From NCBI GenBank assembly GCA_039030075.1, contig JBCCEW010000025.1, forward strand, positions 1 through 64,000: a DNA stretch of 64,000 nucleotides. The letters are read 5' to 3'. The notes under the pieces were generated by a model. It had not been told where the DNA came from, searched no databases, and was given only the letters and a program-made list of their open reading frames with translations. This document shows, one piece after another, positions 36,545 to 45,107 of the stretch. Origin of the DNA: Myxococcota bacterium. GTDB taxonomy: Bacteria > Myxococcota_A > UBA9160 > SMWR01. How positions within the stretch are numbered: the stretch's first letter is position 1; the number at the start of each line of letters is the position of its first letter. Both the position numbers and the translations under genes were made by a program.

Positions 36545-36957
36545 GCGAAGAACTCGGCCGCGTAGCGGGTGTCGACGTGCTCGCGCAGCTCGCGGATCTT
36601 CTCGCCCTCGAACTCGAAGACGAACACGTAGACGTTCTCGTAGGCGCGTCCGTCGACGCCTTTCGCGGTCACGCGCGCCTCCGCCATGACCGCATTGCTC
36701 TCCGCGACGAGCAAGCCGAGGCTCACTCGCTGGCTCCCCGGGACGAAGGTGTTACCGACGGCCGAGAGCATCGTGTCGAAGACCCGCTCCGCCCCGCGGT
36801 GGGTTCCCGCGTGAAGGGCTGCACCGGCCGGGACCACCCAGGCGAGGTCGGGGGTGCAGAGCTCCCCCAACGCCTTGCGATCGCCCCGGCCGAGCGCGGC
36901 GAAGAACGCGTGGACCGCGGTCTTGTTCCGATCCGTCGTCGCTTCGCTGCCCGTCAT
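36541..36957 (-). CDS. NTF2-like (ketosteroid isomerase-fold) protein
   Basis: A 138-residue SnoaL/NTF2-fold protein: AVHAFFAALGRGDRKALGELCTPDLAWVVPAG at the N-terminus, then the curved sheet, ending ENVYVFVFEFEGEKIRELREHVDT. Such proteins may be isomerases, dehydratases or ligand binders. ATG 36957 follows GGAGG; a longer upstream frame overlaps the amidohydrolase gene. Its TGA overlaps the TTG of the phosphotransferase gene. Confidence 0.85.
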   Translation of the reverse strand: MTGSEATTDRNKTAVHAFFAALGRGDRKALGELCTPDLAWVVPAGAALHAGTHRGAERVFDTMLSAVGNTFVPGSQRVSLGLLVAESNAVMAEARVTAKGVDGRAYENVYVFVFEFEGEKIRELREHVDTRYAAEFFA

Positions 36958-36976
36958 GACGCTCTGCCCTCCCGGA

Positions 36977-38146
36977 CTAGATCTCCACGTTGTAGAGCCG
37001 GGCCGGGGTGTCCTGGAGGACGCCGCGCACCACGGCCTCATCGACGCCCGCGAGCGCTTCCTCGGCGTAGTCCGCGGGTCGGATGGCCGAGCTATTGGGG
37101 CTCGGGTACTGGCTGGTCGGGTGCGGGTAATCGGTCTCCCACATCAGGTTGTTCGGGAACGCCTCGAGCGCCGACTCGACCTCGCGCCGCTCGAACCAGA
37201 ACGAGCCGTAGACCTGGCGCTTGAAGTACTCGGAGGGCAGCAGGTCGTACTCGGGGTGTTCCTTCGCGACGTCGCCATTGGTCCACTGCCAGTCGAACAT
37301 CTCGAGCACGCAGGAGATCCAACCCACACCGCTCTCCACCGAAACGAAGTCGAGCTTCGGGAAGCGCGCGCAGACGCCGCCGAAGAGCAGGTTCGCCAGG
37401 CAGTTCTGATTGTCGAGCAGCGCCAGCGAGCCGCCGCGGGCGAAGTTCGCCTTCATGCCCATTTCAGAGGCGTCGTTCATGATGTCGCTGATGTCGCCCG
37501 AGCCGATGTGGAAGCTGATCGGGAGGCCGGCTTCCTGGCTGGCCGCCCAGATCGGGTCCCAGTGCTTGTGGGCGAGGGGCGGCTCGCCGAAGGTCTCGGG
37601 CCGGCTGCCGAAGAGCACGGCGCGGTGGCCTTTCGCGGCGGAGCGATGGATTTCCTTCACGGAAGCCTCGATGTCCCAGAAGGGCAGCGCCATCACCGGC
37701 AACAGCCGGTTCAGGTCTTCGCTCGACCAGTCCACCAGGAAGTCGTTGTAGGCCGTCACGCACTCGAGCATCAGCTCGGGTTCCTCGAGCTTGAGGAAGC
37801 CGCCCGAGCCGAAGCCGCCCAGGTTCGGGTAGAGGACCATCCCGTGGATGTTCTCTTCGTCCATCAGCGCGAGCCGGGCCTTCGCGTCGTAGGAGGCCGC
37901 GGGAATGTCGGCATATCCCATCGGAACGTTCGGGTACGTGTCGTCGTGGCCGGCCATGGTGTAGAAGCCGGGGCCACCGGCGGGGTCGTCACCGATGAAC
38001 CACATGTCGCGGCCCTCGATCTGGCGGATGTGCGGGATCTTGTTGCCCCACTTGCTGGCGACGCGGTCGGTCCAGACGTTCGCCGGCTCGGTGATATGGG
38101 TGTCGACGTCGATGACCTTGTACTTCTCGAAGAGCTTCTGGCTCAT
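36977..38146 (-). CDS. TIM-barrel amidohydrolase (ACMSD/decarboxylase-like)
   Basis: A 389-residue amidohydrolase-2 family protein of the aminocarboxymuconate-semialdehyde decarboxylase group. VIDVDTHITEP supplies the first metal ligands, PISFHIGSGD the barrel His, and LMWETDYPHPTS the late Asp. These enzymes decarboxylate or hydrate aromatic and CoA-derived intermediates. AAGGAG precedes ATG 38146. It lies in the operon between a cupin-like and an NTF2-like gene. Reaction not determinable. Confidence 0.88.
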   Translation of the reverse strand: MSQKLFEKYKVIDVDTHITEPANVWTDRVASKWGNKIPHIRQIEGRDMWFIGDDPAGGPGFYTMAGHDDTYPNVPMGYADIPAASYDAKARLALMDEENIHGMVLYPNLGGFGSGGFLKLEEPELMLECVTAYNDFLVDWSSEDLNRLLPVMALPFWDIEASVKEIHRSAAKGHRAVLFGSRPETFGEPPLAHKHWDPIWAASQEAGLPISFHIGSGDISDIMNDASEMGMKANFARGGSLALLDNQNCLANLLFGGVCARFPKLDFVSVESGVGWISCVLEMFDWQWTNGDVAKEHPEYDLLPSEYFKRQVYGSFWFERREVESALEAFPNNLMWETDYPHPTSQYPSPNSSAIRPADYAEEALAGVDEAVVRGVLQDTPARLYNVEI

Positions 38147-38236
38147 GGGTTGGGCTCCTTGATCGTTCGGTGATGCGCTGGCCCACGACAGGGGGCCTGG
38201 CGCTCTAGAGAGTGGGAGATGCGGCGGGCTGCGCGT

Positions 38237-38698
38237 TCAGCGCGTGCCGAGGGTCGGCGTCGTGGCCATCTCGGCGACGGTCGCTGCGTCCAGGACGTTC
38301 ATGTCCTTGTCGAGGGTCTCGAAGACGGGCCCGTCCCCGGCGTAGAGTGAGAAGAAGACGAGGGCGCCCTCGGGGCCGCCGTGTTCCATGTGGGCTTCGC
38401 CGCCGGGGCTCATCAGGTAGGTGCCCGCCGGGCGCACCTTGTGCTCGCCGTGGCTCCCGTCGTCATGGACCTCGATCACGTGCTGTTCCCCCTCGAGCAC
38501 GAGAATCGCGGTGTCGGCGACATGGCGGTGGAAGTGGCAGTACGAATTCGGCGGCCACTTCACGATCAGGTCGAGGCGGCCGGTCTCGGGATCGGCCCCG
38601 AGGACCGACATCCAGTACTTGCAGGGGTAGTCCTGGGTCGGATCGTCGATCTCGGTCCAATCGATCTTGTCACAGTCGAACTGGTAGGCGGGGTTCAT
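38237..38698 (-). CDS. Cupin-like metal-binding protein
   Basis: A 153-residue single-domain cupin. Motif 1 is near SYCHFHRHVADTAILVLEGE (three His and Glu, the usual metal set) and motif 2 is in GTYLMSPGGEAHMEHGG. It could be a small dioxygenase, isomerase or sensor. AAGGAG lies eight bases before ATG 38698. It is between the Baeyer-Villiger-type monooxygenase and the amidohydrolase in the same operon. Confidence 0.82.
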   Translation of the reverse strand: MNPAYQFDCDKIDWTEIDDPTQDYPCKYWMSVLGADPETGRLDLIVKWPPNSYCHFHRHVADTAILVLEGEQHVIEVHDDGSHGEHKVRPAGTYLMSPGGEAHMEHGGPEGALVFFSLYAGDGPVFETLDKDMNVLDAATVAEMATTPTLGTR

Positions 38699-38771
38699 GG
38701 TCGAGCTCCTTGTGAACCGACTCCCGTGTGCGGATGAGCGCACCCGGTGGGACGAGTCGGCGTTCGTGTGT

Positions 38772-40571
38772 CTAGCGTCGTTCGATTCCCTCGAACTCTC
38801 CGGCCTCGCGCCAGGCCTCGAGTCGTTCGGCAAACTCGGTGGGGCCGCCGAAGAAGAAACCGCCCTGACGGCTCCGCGCATCCGCGCTGCCCTCGTTGTT
38901 GTAGTAGCCGGGCGTGCAGTTCTCGGAGAACTCGGTGGTCTGCCCACCGCGCGCGACGATCTCGTCCACCCAGGCGGCCTCGGCCTCGGCGGTCACTTCG
39001 AGCCGCTTCCAGCCGGCGCCCTGGGCGCGCTCGATGATCCAAGCGATGTGCTGGGCCTGGAGGTCGAAGGTGTAGGGGAAGTTCACGGTGAACCCCGACT
39101 GGGCGATGCTCATCATGAAGCAATTCGGGAAGCCGTGGATGTGGATTCCGTGGAGGGTGCGCACGCCGTCGGCCCAGGCGTCGGTGAGCGCGCGCCCTTC
39201 GCGCCCCAGGACGGCGTAGCCCGAGCGGCTCGAGAAGTCCGTGCCAACCTCGAAGCCGGTGGCGAAGATCAGGCAGTCGAGCTCGTACAGGGCGCCGTTG
39301 GCGACGACTCCCTTCGGCGTGATGCGCTCGACCCCTTGGCCGAGTGTGTCGACGAGCGTGACGTTCGGGCGGTTGAATGTCTGCAGGTAGCCGTCGTGGA
39401 AGCAGGGTCGCTTGCAGAACTGGCGATACCACGGCTTCAACGCTTCGGCGGCCTGGGGATCGTCGACCAGGGAGTCGACGCGCGCCCGGATCTCTTCCAT
39501 CTGCATGAAGTCGGCGAGTTCGGCCATCTCTGCGATGGCTTCGGGGGAGGCATCGGGGTTCGTCTGGCCGAGCATCAGGTTCAGGATCTTCCGGACCACT
39601 TCGGTCCAGCCGTCGTCGACGAGGTCTTCCTCGGCGTAGCCGCCGGCCGTCAGCGTCTGGAAGTTGTCGATGCGCGTCTCTTGCCAGCCGGGTTCGAGGT
39701 TCTTCCACCAATCGGGGTCGGTGGCGCGGTTCGCGCGCACACCGATCGAGGAAGGCGTCCGCTGGAACACGAAGAGTTCGCCCGCGCTCTCGCCCAGGTA
39801 GGGAATGCACTGCACCGCGGTCGCGCCCGTTCCGATGATGCCGACGCGTTTGTCGCGGAGACCCTCGAGGTTCCCGTCCGCGTCACCGCCGGTGTAGCCG
39901 TAGTCCCAACGGCTCGTGTGGAAGCTCTTGCCTTCGAAACTGTCCAAGCCGGGGACGCCGGGTAGCTTCGGCTTTTGCAGGTAGCCGTTCGCCAGGCAGA
40001 CGAAGCGTGCGCGCATGCGATCGCCGCGGTTCGTCTCGATCGTCCAGCGCGCCGTGCTCTCGTCCCAGCGGACCTCGGTCACCTCGGTCTGGAAGCAGGC
40101 GTCGCGGTAGAGGTCGTACTTCTGGGCGATCGCGCGGCAGTGCTCGAAGATCTCGGCGCCACGGCTGTACTTCTCGGCAGGCACCGTGCCGATCTCTTCG
40201 AGCATCGGCAGGTAGACGTAGGACTCGACATCGCACGCCAGACCCGGATAGCGGTTCCAGTACCAGGTACCACCGAAGTCGCCGCCCTTCTCGATGACAC
40301 GGACGCCTTCCACGCCGAGCTGGCGGAGTCGCGCGCCGGTCAGCAGCCCCGAGAAGCCACCGCCGATGATCGCGACGTCGATCTCGTCGGTGAGGGGCTC
40401 GCGCGTGAAGCCCGGCTCGACCCAAGGGTCGTGCTCGAAGTGGTCGAGCTGGCCCTTCATCTCGACGTACTGCCCGAGCCCGTCGGTGCGCAGCCGCTTG
40501 TCGCGCTCCTCGCGGTACTTCGCGCGCAGTGCGTCGGGATCGAAGCCGAGCTCTTCTCTTCGGTCGGTCAT
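38772..40571 (-). CDS. Baeyer-Villiger-type flavin monooxygenase (long form)
   Basis: A 599-residue FAD/NADPH monooxygenase with an N-terminal extension of about 60 residues, as in 4-hydroxyacetophenone monooxygenase-type enzymes. VAIIGGGFSGLLTGARLRQ binds FAD, followed by GGTWYWNRYPGLACDVES. The Baeyer-Villiger fingerprint appears as FEGKSFHTSRWD (final Pro replaced by Asp), and VGIIGTGATAVQ is the NADPH Rossmann. Start ATG 40571 has GGGAG upstream; a GTG 54 bp earlier would overlap the TetR gene. It is the first structural gene of the TetR-led operon. Confidence 0.9.
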   Translation of the reverse strand: MTDRREELGFDPDALRAKYREERDKRLRTDGLGQYVEMKGQLDHFEHDPWVEPGFTREPLTDEIDVAIIGGGFSGLLTGARLRQLGVEGVRVIEKGGDFGGTWYWNRYPGLACDVESYVYLPMLEEIGTVPAEKYSRGAEIFEHCRAIAQKYDLYRDACFQTEVTEVRWDESTARWTIETNRGDRMRARFVCLANGYLQKPKLPGVPGLDSFEGKSFHTSRWDYGYTGGDADGNLEGLRDKRVGIIGTGATAVQCIPYLGESAGELFVFQRTPSSIGVRANRATDPDWWKNLEPGWQETRIDNFQTLTAGGYAEEDLVDDGWTEVVRKILNLMLGQTNPDASPEAIAEMAELADFMQMEEIRARVDSLVDDPQAAEALKPWYRQFCKRPCFHDGYLQTFNRPNVTLVDTLGQGVERITPKGVVANGALYELDCLIFATGFEVGTDFSSRSGYAVLGREGRALTDAWADGVRTLHGIHIHGFPNCFMMSIAQSGFTVNFPYTFDLQAQHIAWIIERAQGAGWKRLEVTAEAEAAWVDEIVARGGQTTEFSENCTPGYYNNEGSADARSRQGGFFFGGPTEFAERLEAWREAGEFEGIERR

Positions 40572-40602
40572 CGGGCCGCTCCCCTGTTCTCGTGGGCCGG
40601 GC

Positions 40603-41244
40603 TCATCGCGCACCCAGGCCGTCACGCAATAGGTCGAGGAAGGAGTCGACGACCTCCTCGTCGCTCAGACTCGCGTCGCTGTCGACGAGCTGTTCGAGCG
40701 AGTGTCGGGCTCCGACGATGAAGTTCGCCTTGCGCGCGATCTCGCCCGCATCCATCGGGCGCAGGGACCCTTCGGCGATCCCTGCGCGAATGCGCTCGGC
40801 CATGCGCTCCGTCCAGAGCGCCGCGCCCCGACGATAGAGCTCGGGTTCGTGGAGCTTGATCTCGTCGGCGAGTCGCACATAGGCCGGGTTGCGACGCACG
40901 TGGGCCACATAGGCGAGCAGCACGGCCCGCTCGCGGGCGAAGTAGTCACCGGCGCTCTGGGCCTCGGCGGCTTGGACGCGAGCCTGGTAATCCGTCATGA
41001 GCTGGCGCATCAGCTCGCGGATCAGCTCCGCGCGTGACCCGAAGTGGTAGTTCAGGCTGCCGATGGCGACGCCGGCGCGCGCCGCGATCCGCGCCACCGA
41101 TGTCTTCTGGAAGCCCGACTCGCCGGCCTCCTCGAGGGCGGCCGCCAGGATGCGTTCCCGGGTAGTCCGCGACTTCGCGTACCCCGAAGTCGGGGCTTCG
41201 GCTTCGACGGTCTCGGACGGGGGCAGAGACGAGGCTTGGCTCAC
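40603..41244 (-). CDS. TetR/AcrR family transcriptional regulator
   Basis: A 213-residue repressor. The HTH is TSVARIAARAGVAIGSLNYHFGSRAELIRELM and the rest is an all-helical ligand domain. Start GTG 41244. It heads a run of six minus-strand genes down to 35165 and is likely autoregulated through the palindrome at 41254-41269. The predicted -10 sits so close to the GTG that the mRNA could be leaderless. Confidence 0.88.
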   Translation of the reverse strand: MSQASSLPPSETVEAEAPTSGYAKSRTTRERILAAALEEAGESGFQKTSVARIAARAGVAIGSLNYHFGSRAELIRELMRQLMTDYQARVQAAEAQSAGDYFARERAVLLAYVAHVRRNPAYVRLADEIKLHEPELYRRGAALWTERMAERIRAGIAEGSLRPMDAGEIARKANFIVGARHSLEQLVDSDASLSDEEVVDSFLDLLRDGLGAR

Positions 41245-41249
41245 GGGTG

Positions 41250-41279
41250 AATATTGAACCGATTTTCAAAATCTTGCAA
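41250..41279 (-). promoter_or_regulatory. Candidate promoter and TetR operator
   Basis: On the minus strand, TTGCAA (41274-41279) and AATATT (41250-41255) are separated by 18 bp, a plausible -35/-10 pair. Between and overlapping them lies TTGAACCGATTTTCAA (41254-41269), an inverted repeat with TTGAA/TTCAA arms spaced by six. A repressor bound there would block the promoter. The transcription start would fall at or next to the GTG of the TetR gene. Confidence 0.45.
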
Positions 41280-41449
41280 GAAAGAAACGGGCCCTGGCTC
41301 CCAAGGGTCGGAAAAGACGAGCCAGGTCGAGGGCTTGCTCGAGAGGCCCGGGTTCCAGAGTGGGCCCGGCGGACGCCACGCCGCCCCGATTCGAGGCGTC
41401 CGCGACCGCGATCGTGGTGCTCCTCGCGGTCGCGGCGCGGCTCGACTTC

Positions 41450-42748
41450 TCACGGGAACACGCCGCGCCGGCGTTTCGCCTCGGCCACCCTGCCAATGCC
41501 GAGCATCATGGCGGCCGTGCGCAGATCGACCCCTTCGCTCTTCGATCGCTCCAACACGCTGTGGAAGGCGCGCTGCATGAGCGTGATCAGGCGGTCGTTC
41601 ACCTCCTCCTCGCTCCAGAAGAACTGCTGCACCCCCTGAACCCATTCGAAGTAGGAAACCGTGACACCGCCGGCGTTGGCGAGGATGTCGGGCACCATCA
41701 TCACGCCGCGTGCGTTCAGGATGGCTTCGGCTTCGAGACTCGTCGGGCCATTCGCGGCTTCGACGACGGCCCGACACCGCAGCCGGTCGGCGTTCTGTTC
41801 GGTGATCTGGTTCTGCACGGCGGCGGGGATCAGGATCTCGCACGGCAGCTCGAGCAGCGCGTCGTTGTCGATCGGCTCTGCGCCCGGGAAGCCCTCCAGG
41901 TACTGGTGCTCTTCCACCCAGCGTTCCACTTGCTCGATGTCCAGACCCGCCTCGCGAACCAGACCCCCTTTGACGTCGGAGATCCCGATGATGGTTGCGC
42001 CGAGGTGCCACGCGATGCGAGCGGCGGCGCGTCCGACCTGGCCGAACCCCTGGATCACCACCCGTGCACCCTCGAGCGGAATCGAGAGCGCTCGACACGT
42101 CTCGACCACGCAGCTCACGACCCCTCGGCCCGTCGCCTCGGCTCGCCCATGGGAGCCCCCCACCTCGATGGGCTTGCCGGTCACGACGCCCGGCACCGCG
42201 TGCCCTTTCTGTTGGGAGTAGGTGTCGAGGATCCACGCCATCGTCTGCTGGTCGGTGCCGAGGTCCGGGGCGGGGATGTCGCGATCGGGACCGATCATGT
42301 CGATGATCTCGGACGTGTAGCGACGCGTGATGCGCTGGAGCTCGGTCCGCGAGAGATCGCGCGGATTGATGCGCACCCCGCCCTTCGCCCCGCCGAAGGG
42401 CAGCCCCATCAGGCCACACTTCCAGGTCATCCACATGGCAAGTGCCGTGACCTGCCCGAGTCCGACGTCGAGGTCGTACCGAAGACCTCCCTTCGTCGGA
42501 CCCATGGTGAGCAGGTGTTGCACCCGGTACCCGTACACCGTCTCGACGGTGTCGTAGTTGTCGCGTCGGAACGGGAACGAGACGACCAGGGCTCGCTGGG
42601 GCGAGCGCAGTCGCTCCCAGATGTTGTCGTCGAGCTGCATGCGCCCCGCGGTGCGATCGAGCTGGGCGACCGCGAGGTCGTGCATGCCCGAGGCCCATTC
42701 CGCCGGGGGGTTGGGTGCCGTCGCCGTGCGGTCTGCCGTCTCGTCCAT
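41450..42748 (-). CDS. gdhA: Glu/Leu/Phe/Val dehydrogenase (glutamate dehydrogenase type)
   Basis: A 432-residue NAD(P)-dependent amino acid dehydrogenase, most like glutamate dehydrogenase, interconverting glutamate and 2-oxoglutarate. K110 (MTWKCGLMGLPFGGAKGG) and K122 are the substrate/catalytic lysines, PAPDLGTDQQTMAW follows, and VVIQGFGQVGRAAARIAW is the Rossmann motif. AAGGAGGGGAC precedes ATG 42748. It diverges from the cytidine deaminase gene. The exact amino acid and cofactor preference are not certain. Confidence 0.92.
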   Translation of the reverse strand: MDETADRTATAPNPPAEWASGMHDLAVAQLDRTAGRMQLDDNIWERLRSPQRALVVSFPFRRDNYDTVETVYGYRVQHLLTMGPTKGGLRYDLDVGLGQVTALAMWMTWKCGLMGLPFGGAKGGVRINPRDLSRTELQRITRRYTSEIIDMIGPDRDIPAPDLGTDQQTMAWILDTYSQQKGHAVPGVVTGKPIEVGGSHGRAEATGRGVVSCVVETCRALSIPLEGARVVIQGFGQVGRAAARIAWHLGATIIGISDVKGGLVREAGLDIEQVERWVEEHQYLEGFPGAEPIDNDALLELPCEILIPAAVQNQITEQNADRLRCRAVVEAANGPTSLEAEAILNARGVMMVPDILANAGGVTVSYFEWVQGVQQFFWSEEEVNDRLITLMQRAFHSVLERSKSEGVDLRTAAMMLGIGRVAEAKRRRGVFP

Positions 42749-42842
42749 GTCCCCTCCTTGTGTGTTCGGGAGCATGCCGCACCGGGCCAGACGAGAGGAT
42801 GGGTGTGTCGCCACTCTCTCCCGCTCGGATAGGGTCGGTTCG

Positions 42843-43256
42843 ATGCAATTCGACGATCCGCGCGCAGCCGGAGCACTCGAGGACGCCGAGCACGCACGCC
42901 AGCGTGCCTACGCACCCTATTCGCGCTTCAAGATGGGCGCCGCGGTGGTGACCGAGCGGAACGAGGTCGTTCCCGGGGCCCTGGTCGAGAACGTGTCGCT
43001 CGGGCTCGCCATGTGCGCGGAGCGGACCGCGTTGTTCTCGGTCGTCGCGCAGGGGCTCGGCCGGCCGGAGGTCTTGGCGCTGGCGGCGCCCCGCACCTCG
43101 GGCGAACTCACCTGGCCCTGCGGCGCGTGTCTCCAGGTGGGCCTCGAGCTCGGCGGTCGAGACCTGCTCATTCTCGTTTCGGATGGCAAGGGAACCTCGG
43201 CGCAGGCCCGGCTCCACGAGCTGGCCGTGCAGTTGCCCTTCAAGGGAGCGCGCTAG
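42843..43256 (+). CDS. cdd: Cytidine deaminase
   Basis: A 137-residue zinc enzyme converting (deoxy)cytidine to uridine for pyrimidine salvage. The active-site block is C58-A-E60 (LAMCAERTALF) and the PCxxC zinc motif is P-C93-G-A-C96. YAPYSRFKMGAAVVT is the family opening. The length is that of the homotetrameric form. No strong ribosome-binding site is seen before ATG 42843. Confidence 0.93.
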   Translation: MQFDDPRAAGALEDAEHARQRAYAPYSRFKMGAAVVTERNEVVPGALVENVSLGLAMCAERTALFSVVAQGLGRPEVLALAAPRTSGELTWPCGACLQVGLELGGRDLLILVSDGKGTSAQARLHELAVQLPFKGAR

Positions 43257-43258
43257 CC

Positions 43259-43272
43259 GCGCTGCGCAGCGC
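43259..43272. terminator. GC palindrome between convergent genes
   Basis: GCGCTGCGCAGCGC is a perfect 14-bp palindrome in the 42-bp gap between the convergent cytidine deaminase and esterase genes. It could fold into a short bidirectional hairpin. It lacks a T run, so terminator activity is a weak inference. Confidence 0.3.
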
Positions 43273-43298
43273 CGATTCGCGGGTCCGGCCGGGGGTTC

Positions 43299-44315
43299 CT
43301 AGAGCGCCGGCGCGGGCGTCTCGCGCACCGAGAGCAGGGGGGCGTCCTTTCCGATCCAGCGGTCGAGGAAGGCGATCGCTTGCCGTTCCTGATCGGTTCC
43401 GAAGAGCCACGTGCTGAAATGTCCGAAGAACCCGAGGTCGAGCTGACTGGGGACGCCCTCACGGGCAAAGGCCTGCTGCAGGCGACGCGACTGGTCCGCC
43501 GGGATGAAGAGGTCGAAGCGTCCGTGGTAGAGGAACGCCGGGGGATCGTCGGGCGTGACGAACGAGACCGGGGAGGCCGCAGCCGCGAGGTCGGGCAGTT
43601 CGTCGGCAGACCCACCGAGTAGCTGGGGCACGACCGGGTTGGGTCCGAGGTTCGAGAGATCGGTGGGGGAACCTCCGGCAACCAGGGCCTGCACTTCGCT
43701 GGAGACACCCGGGAATGCGGTCGGGCCTTCGAGGCCGTCTTCCGGATCGCTCGTCGCGAGCAAGGCCGCCAGGTGTCCACCCGATGAGTACCCGAAGGCC
43801 GCAACGCGCCGCTCGTCGATGCCCAGCTCCTCGGCGTGCACGCGCATCCACCGCACGACTTCCTTCAGGTCGTGGAGCTGCGCCGGGAAGCGATGCGTGG
43901 GCGCCAATCGATAGCGCGGCGCGACCGCTACGTAGCCGGCCTCGGCCAGACGACGCGCAAGACGCCCGACGTTCGACTTGTCGCCGCTGACCCAGCCTCC
44001 GGGGTGCACCACCACCACCGCGGGACGGTCGCGGCCGGGAAGGCGGTACACGTCCGCGCGGAGCGCACCCCCCTGGCGTACGGCGAAGACGAGGTCGCGC
44101 TCGACGATCAACGTTTGGCGCGTCGTCTCGGGTAGCGCGGCACAGCCCGCGAGGAACGGGAGGGCGCCGAGCAGGAGCCACCGCGAGCGCGCCGCGCGCG
44201 TTGCACGGCCAGCTTCGCTTCGTGCAAAGCCGAGGGCGGTGGCGATGACGCGCAAGCCCGTGACGGCCAGCGTCGACAGGGCGGTCGGCGGCTGAGAAGA
44301 AGAAGTGGCGTTCAT
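43299..44315 (-). CDS. Alpha/beta-hydrolase (BD-FAE/HSL-like) exported esterase
   Basis: A 338-residue esterase with a hydrophobic stretch and lipobox-like LPFLAGCAAL (about residues 52-61), so probably a lipoprotein. VVVHPGGWVSGDKSN is the oxyanion-hole region, GYSSGGHLAALLA the nucleophile elbow, and the late Asp and His are in FLYHGRFDLFIP and FGHFSTW. Start ATG 44315 overlaps the stop of the SRPBCC gene, implying coupling. Substrate unknown. Confidence 0.85.
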   Translation of the reverse strand: MNATSSSQPPTALSTLAVTGLRVIATALGFARSEAGRATRAARSRWLLLGALPFLAGCAALPETTRQTLIVERDLVFAVRQGGALRADVYRLPGRDRPAVVVVHPGGWVSGDKSNVGRLARRLAEAGYVAVAPRYRLAPTHRFPAQLHDLKEVVRWMRVHAEELGIDERRVAAFGYSSGGHLAALLATSDPEDGLEGPTAFPGVSSEVQALVAGGSPTDLSNLGPNPVVPQLLGGSADELPDLAAAASPVSFVTPDDPPAFLYHGRFDLFIPADQSRRLQQAFAREGVPSQLDLGFFGHFSTWLFGTDQERQAIAFLDRWIGKDAPLLSVRETPAPAL

Positions 44316-44869
44316 GAGGAGCTCGCCGCCCGCTTCGGGCCCGGCGAAGCGGGGCGCCGCTTCGTGTTCGTCGTTCGTTTCACACGCGAAGCGCGCTTCG
44401 CTATCGAAACGCATCGCGGCCCGGACTCCCGTGCGTCGACGTTTGCCCACCGTTCGCGCAGTCCGCGCACCGCGAGCCGACCGACGCGCTGGAACAAGAC
44501 CTGGAGCACCGGCTCGGCCAGTTGCCGAATGCCCAGGAGCTCGACCTGCGCCTCATAGGTGACGCGGGTGCCATCGGGTCTCGCGACGAAGGTGATCTCG
44601 TCGATCGAGCGAAGGGAGGCGTCGCCGCCGGTCAGCACGAGCCGGGACGGTCGTTCGTACTCGGTGATCTCGTACTCGAACGGAACCCGGCGCCCGAGGA
44701 ACGAGACGGTCACCTCGAAGCGGCTGCCTTTTCGGACCTTGCCACGGGTGATGCGCCGCGCCCGGGCGACCCCCGGGTCCCATTCGGCGGTCTTGCTGAA
44801 GTCGGCCAGGTAGTCGAAGGCCTCTTCGATCGGGATGGGAAGATCGATCGCGTCGACGTATCGGGCCAT
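44312..44869 (-). CDS. SRPBCC/START-like (polyketide cyclase family) protein
   Basis: A 185-residue helix-grip protein: VDAIDLPIPIEEAFDYLADFSKTAEWDPGV at the N-terminus, then strands VTYEAQVELLG, and a long C-terminal helix. Such proteins bind hydrophobic ligands or act as cyclases. The tail of about 30 residues is basic and probably disordered. GGAGG eight bases upstream supports ATG 44869. It overlaps the esterase gene. Confidence 0.82.
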   Translation of the reverse strand: MARYVDAIDLPIPIEEAFDYLADFSKTAEWDPGVARARRITRGKVRKGSRFEVTVSFLGRRVPFEYEITEYERPSRLVLTGGDASLRSIDEITFVARPDGTRVTYEAQVELLGIRQLAEPVLQVLFQRVGRLAVRGLRERWANVDARESGPRCVSIAKRASRVKRTTNTKRRPASPGPKRAASSS

Positions 44870-45107
44870 GTTCGGCACCTCCCGCTGGGCTGAGCCCCTA
44901 CGCTAGGCAGCCTGCGGGTTTCGTCCATTTTTCCCCGGAGCGCTCGAGCCAGGCTCCCGAGCGGCGATCGGCTCTTCGAGAGAAGACGCAGCGGAGCCGG
45001 CCAGTTGAGCGTGGAGGTGCGAGGTCCGCTCCGATCCCCTGCCCTCGGATCGCTGGCCACCGCGCCCTCACGGGCCGGCCGGAGCCGGGCGGACCAGAGC
45101 GAGGTGA

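Noticed and set aside
34312-36565. Plus-strand frames opposite the phosphotransferase and COG0523-like genes
   Set aside because: Composition is that of GC shadows and the minus-strand genes have conserved motifs and coupled starts.
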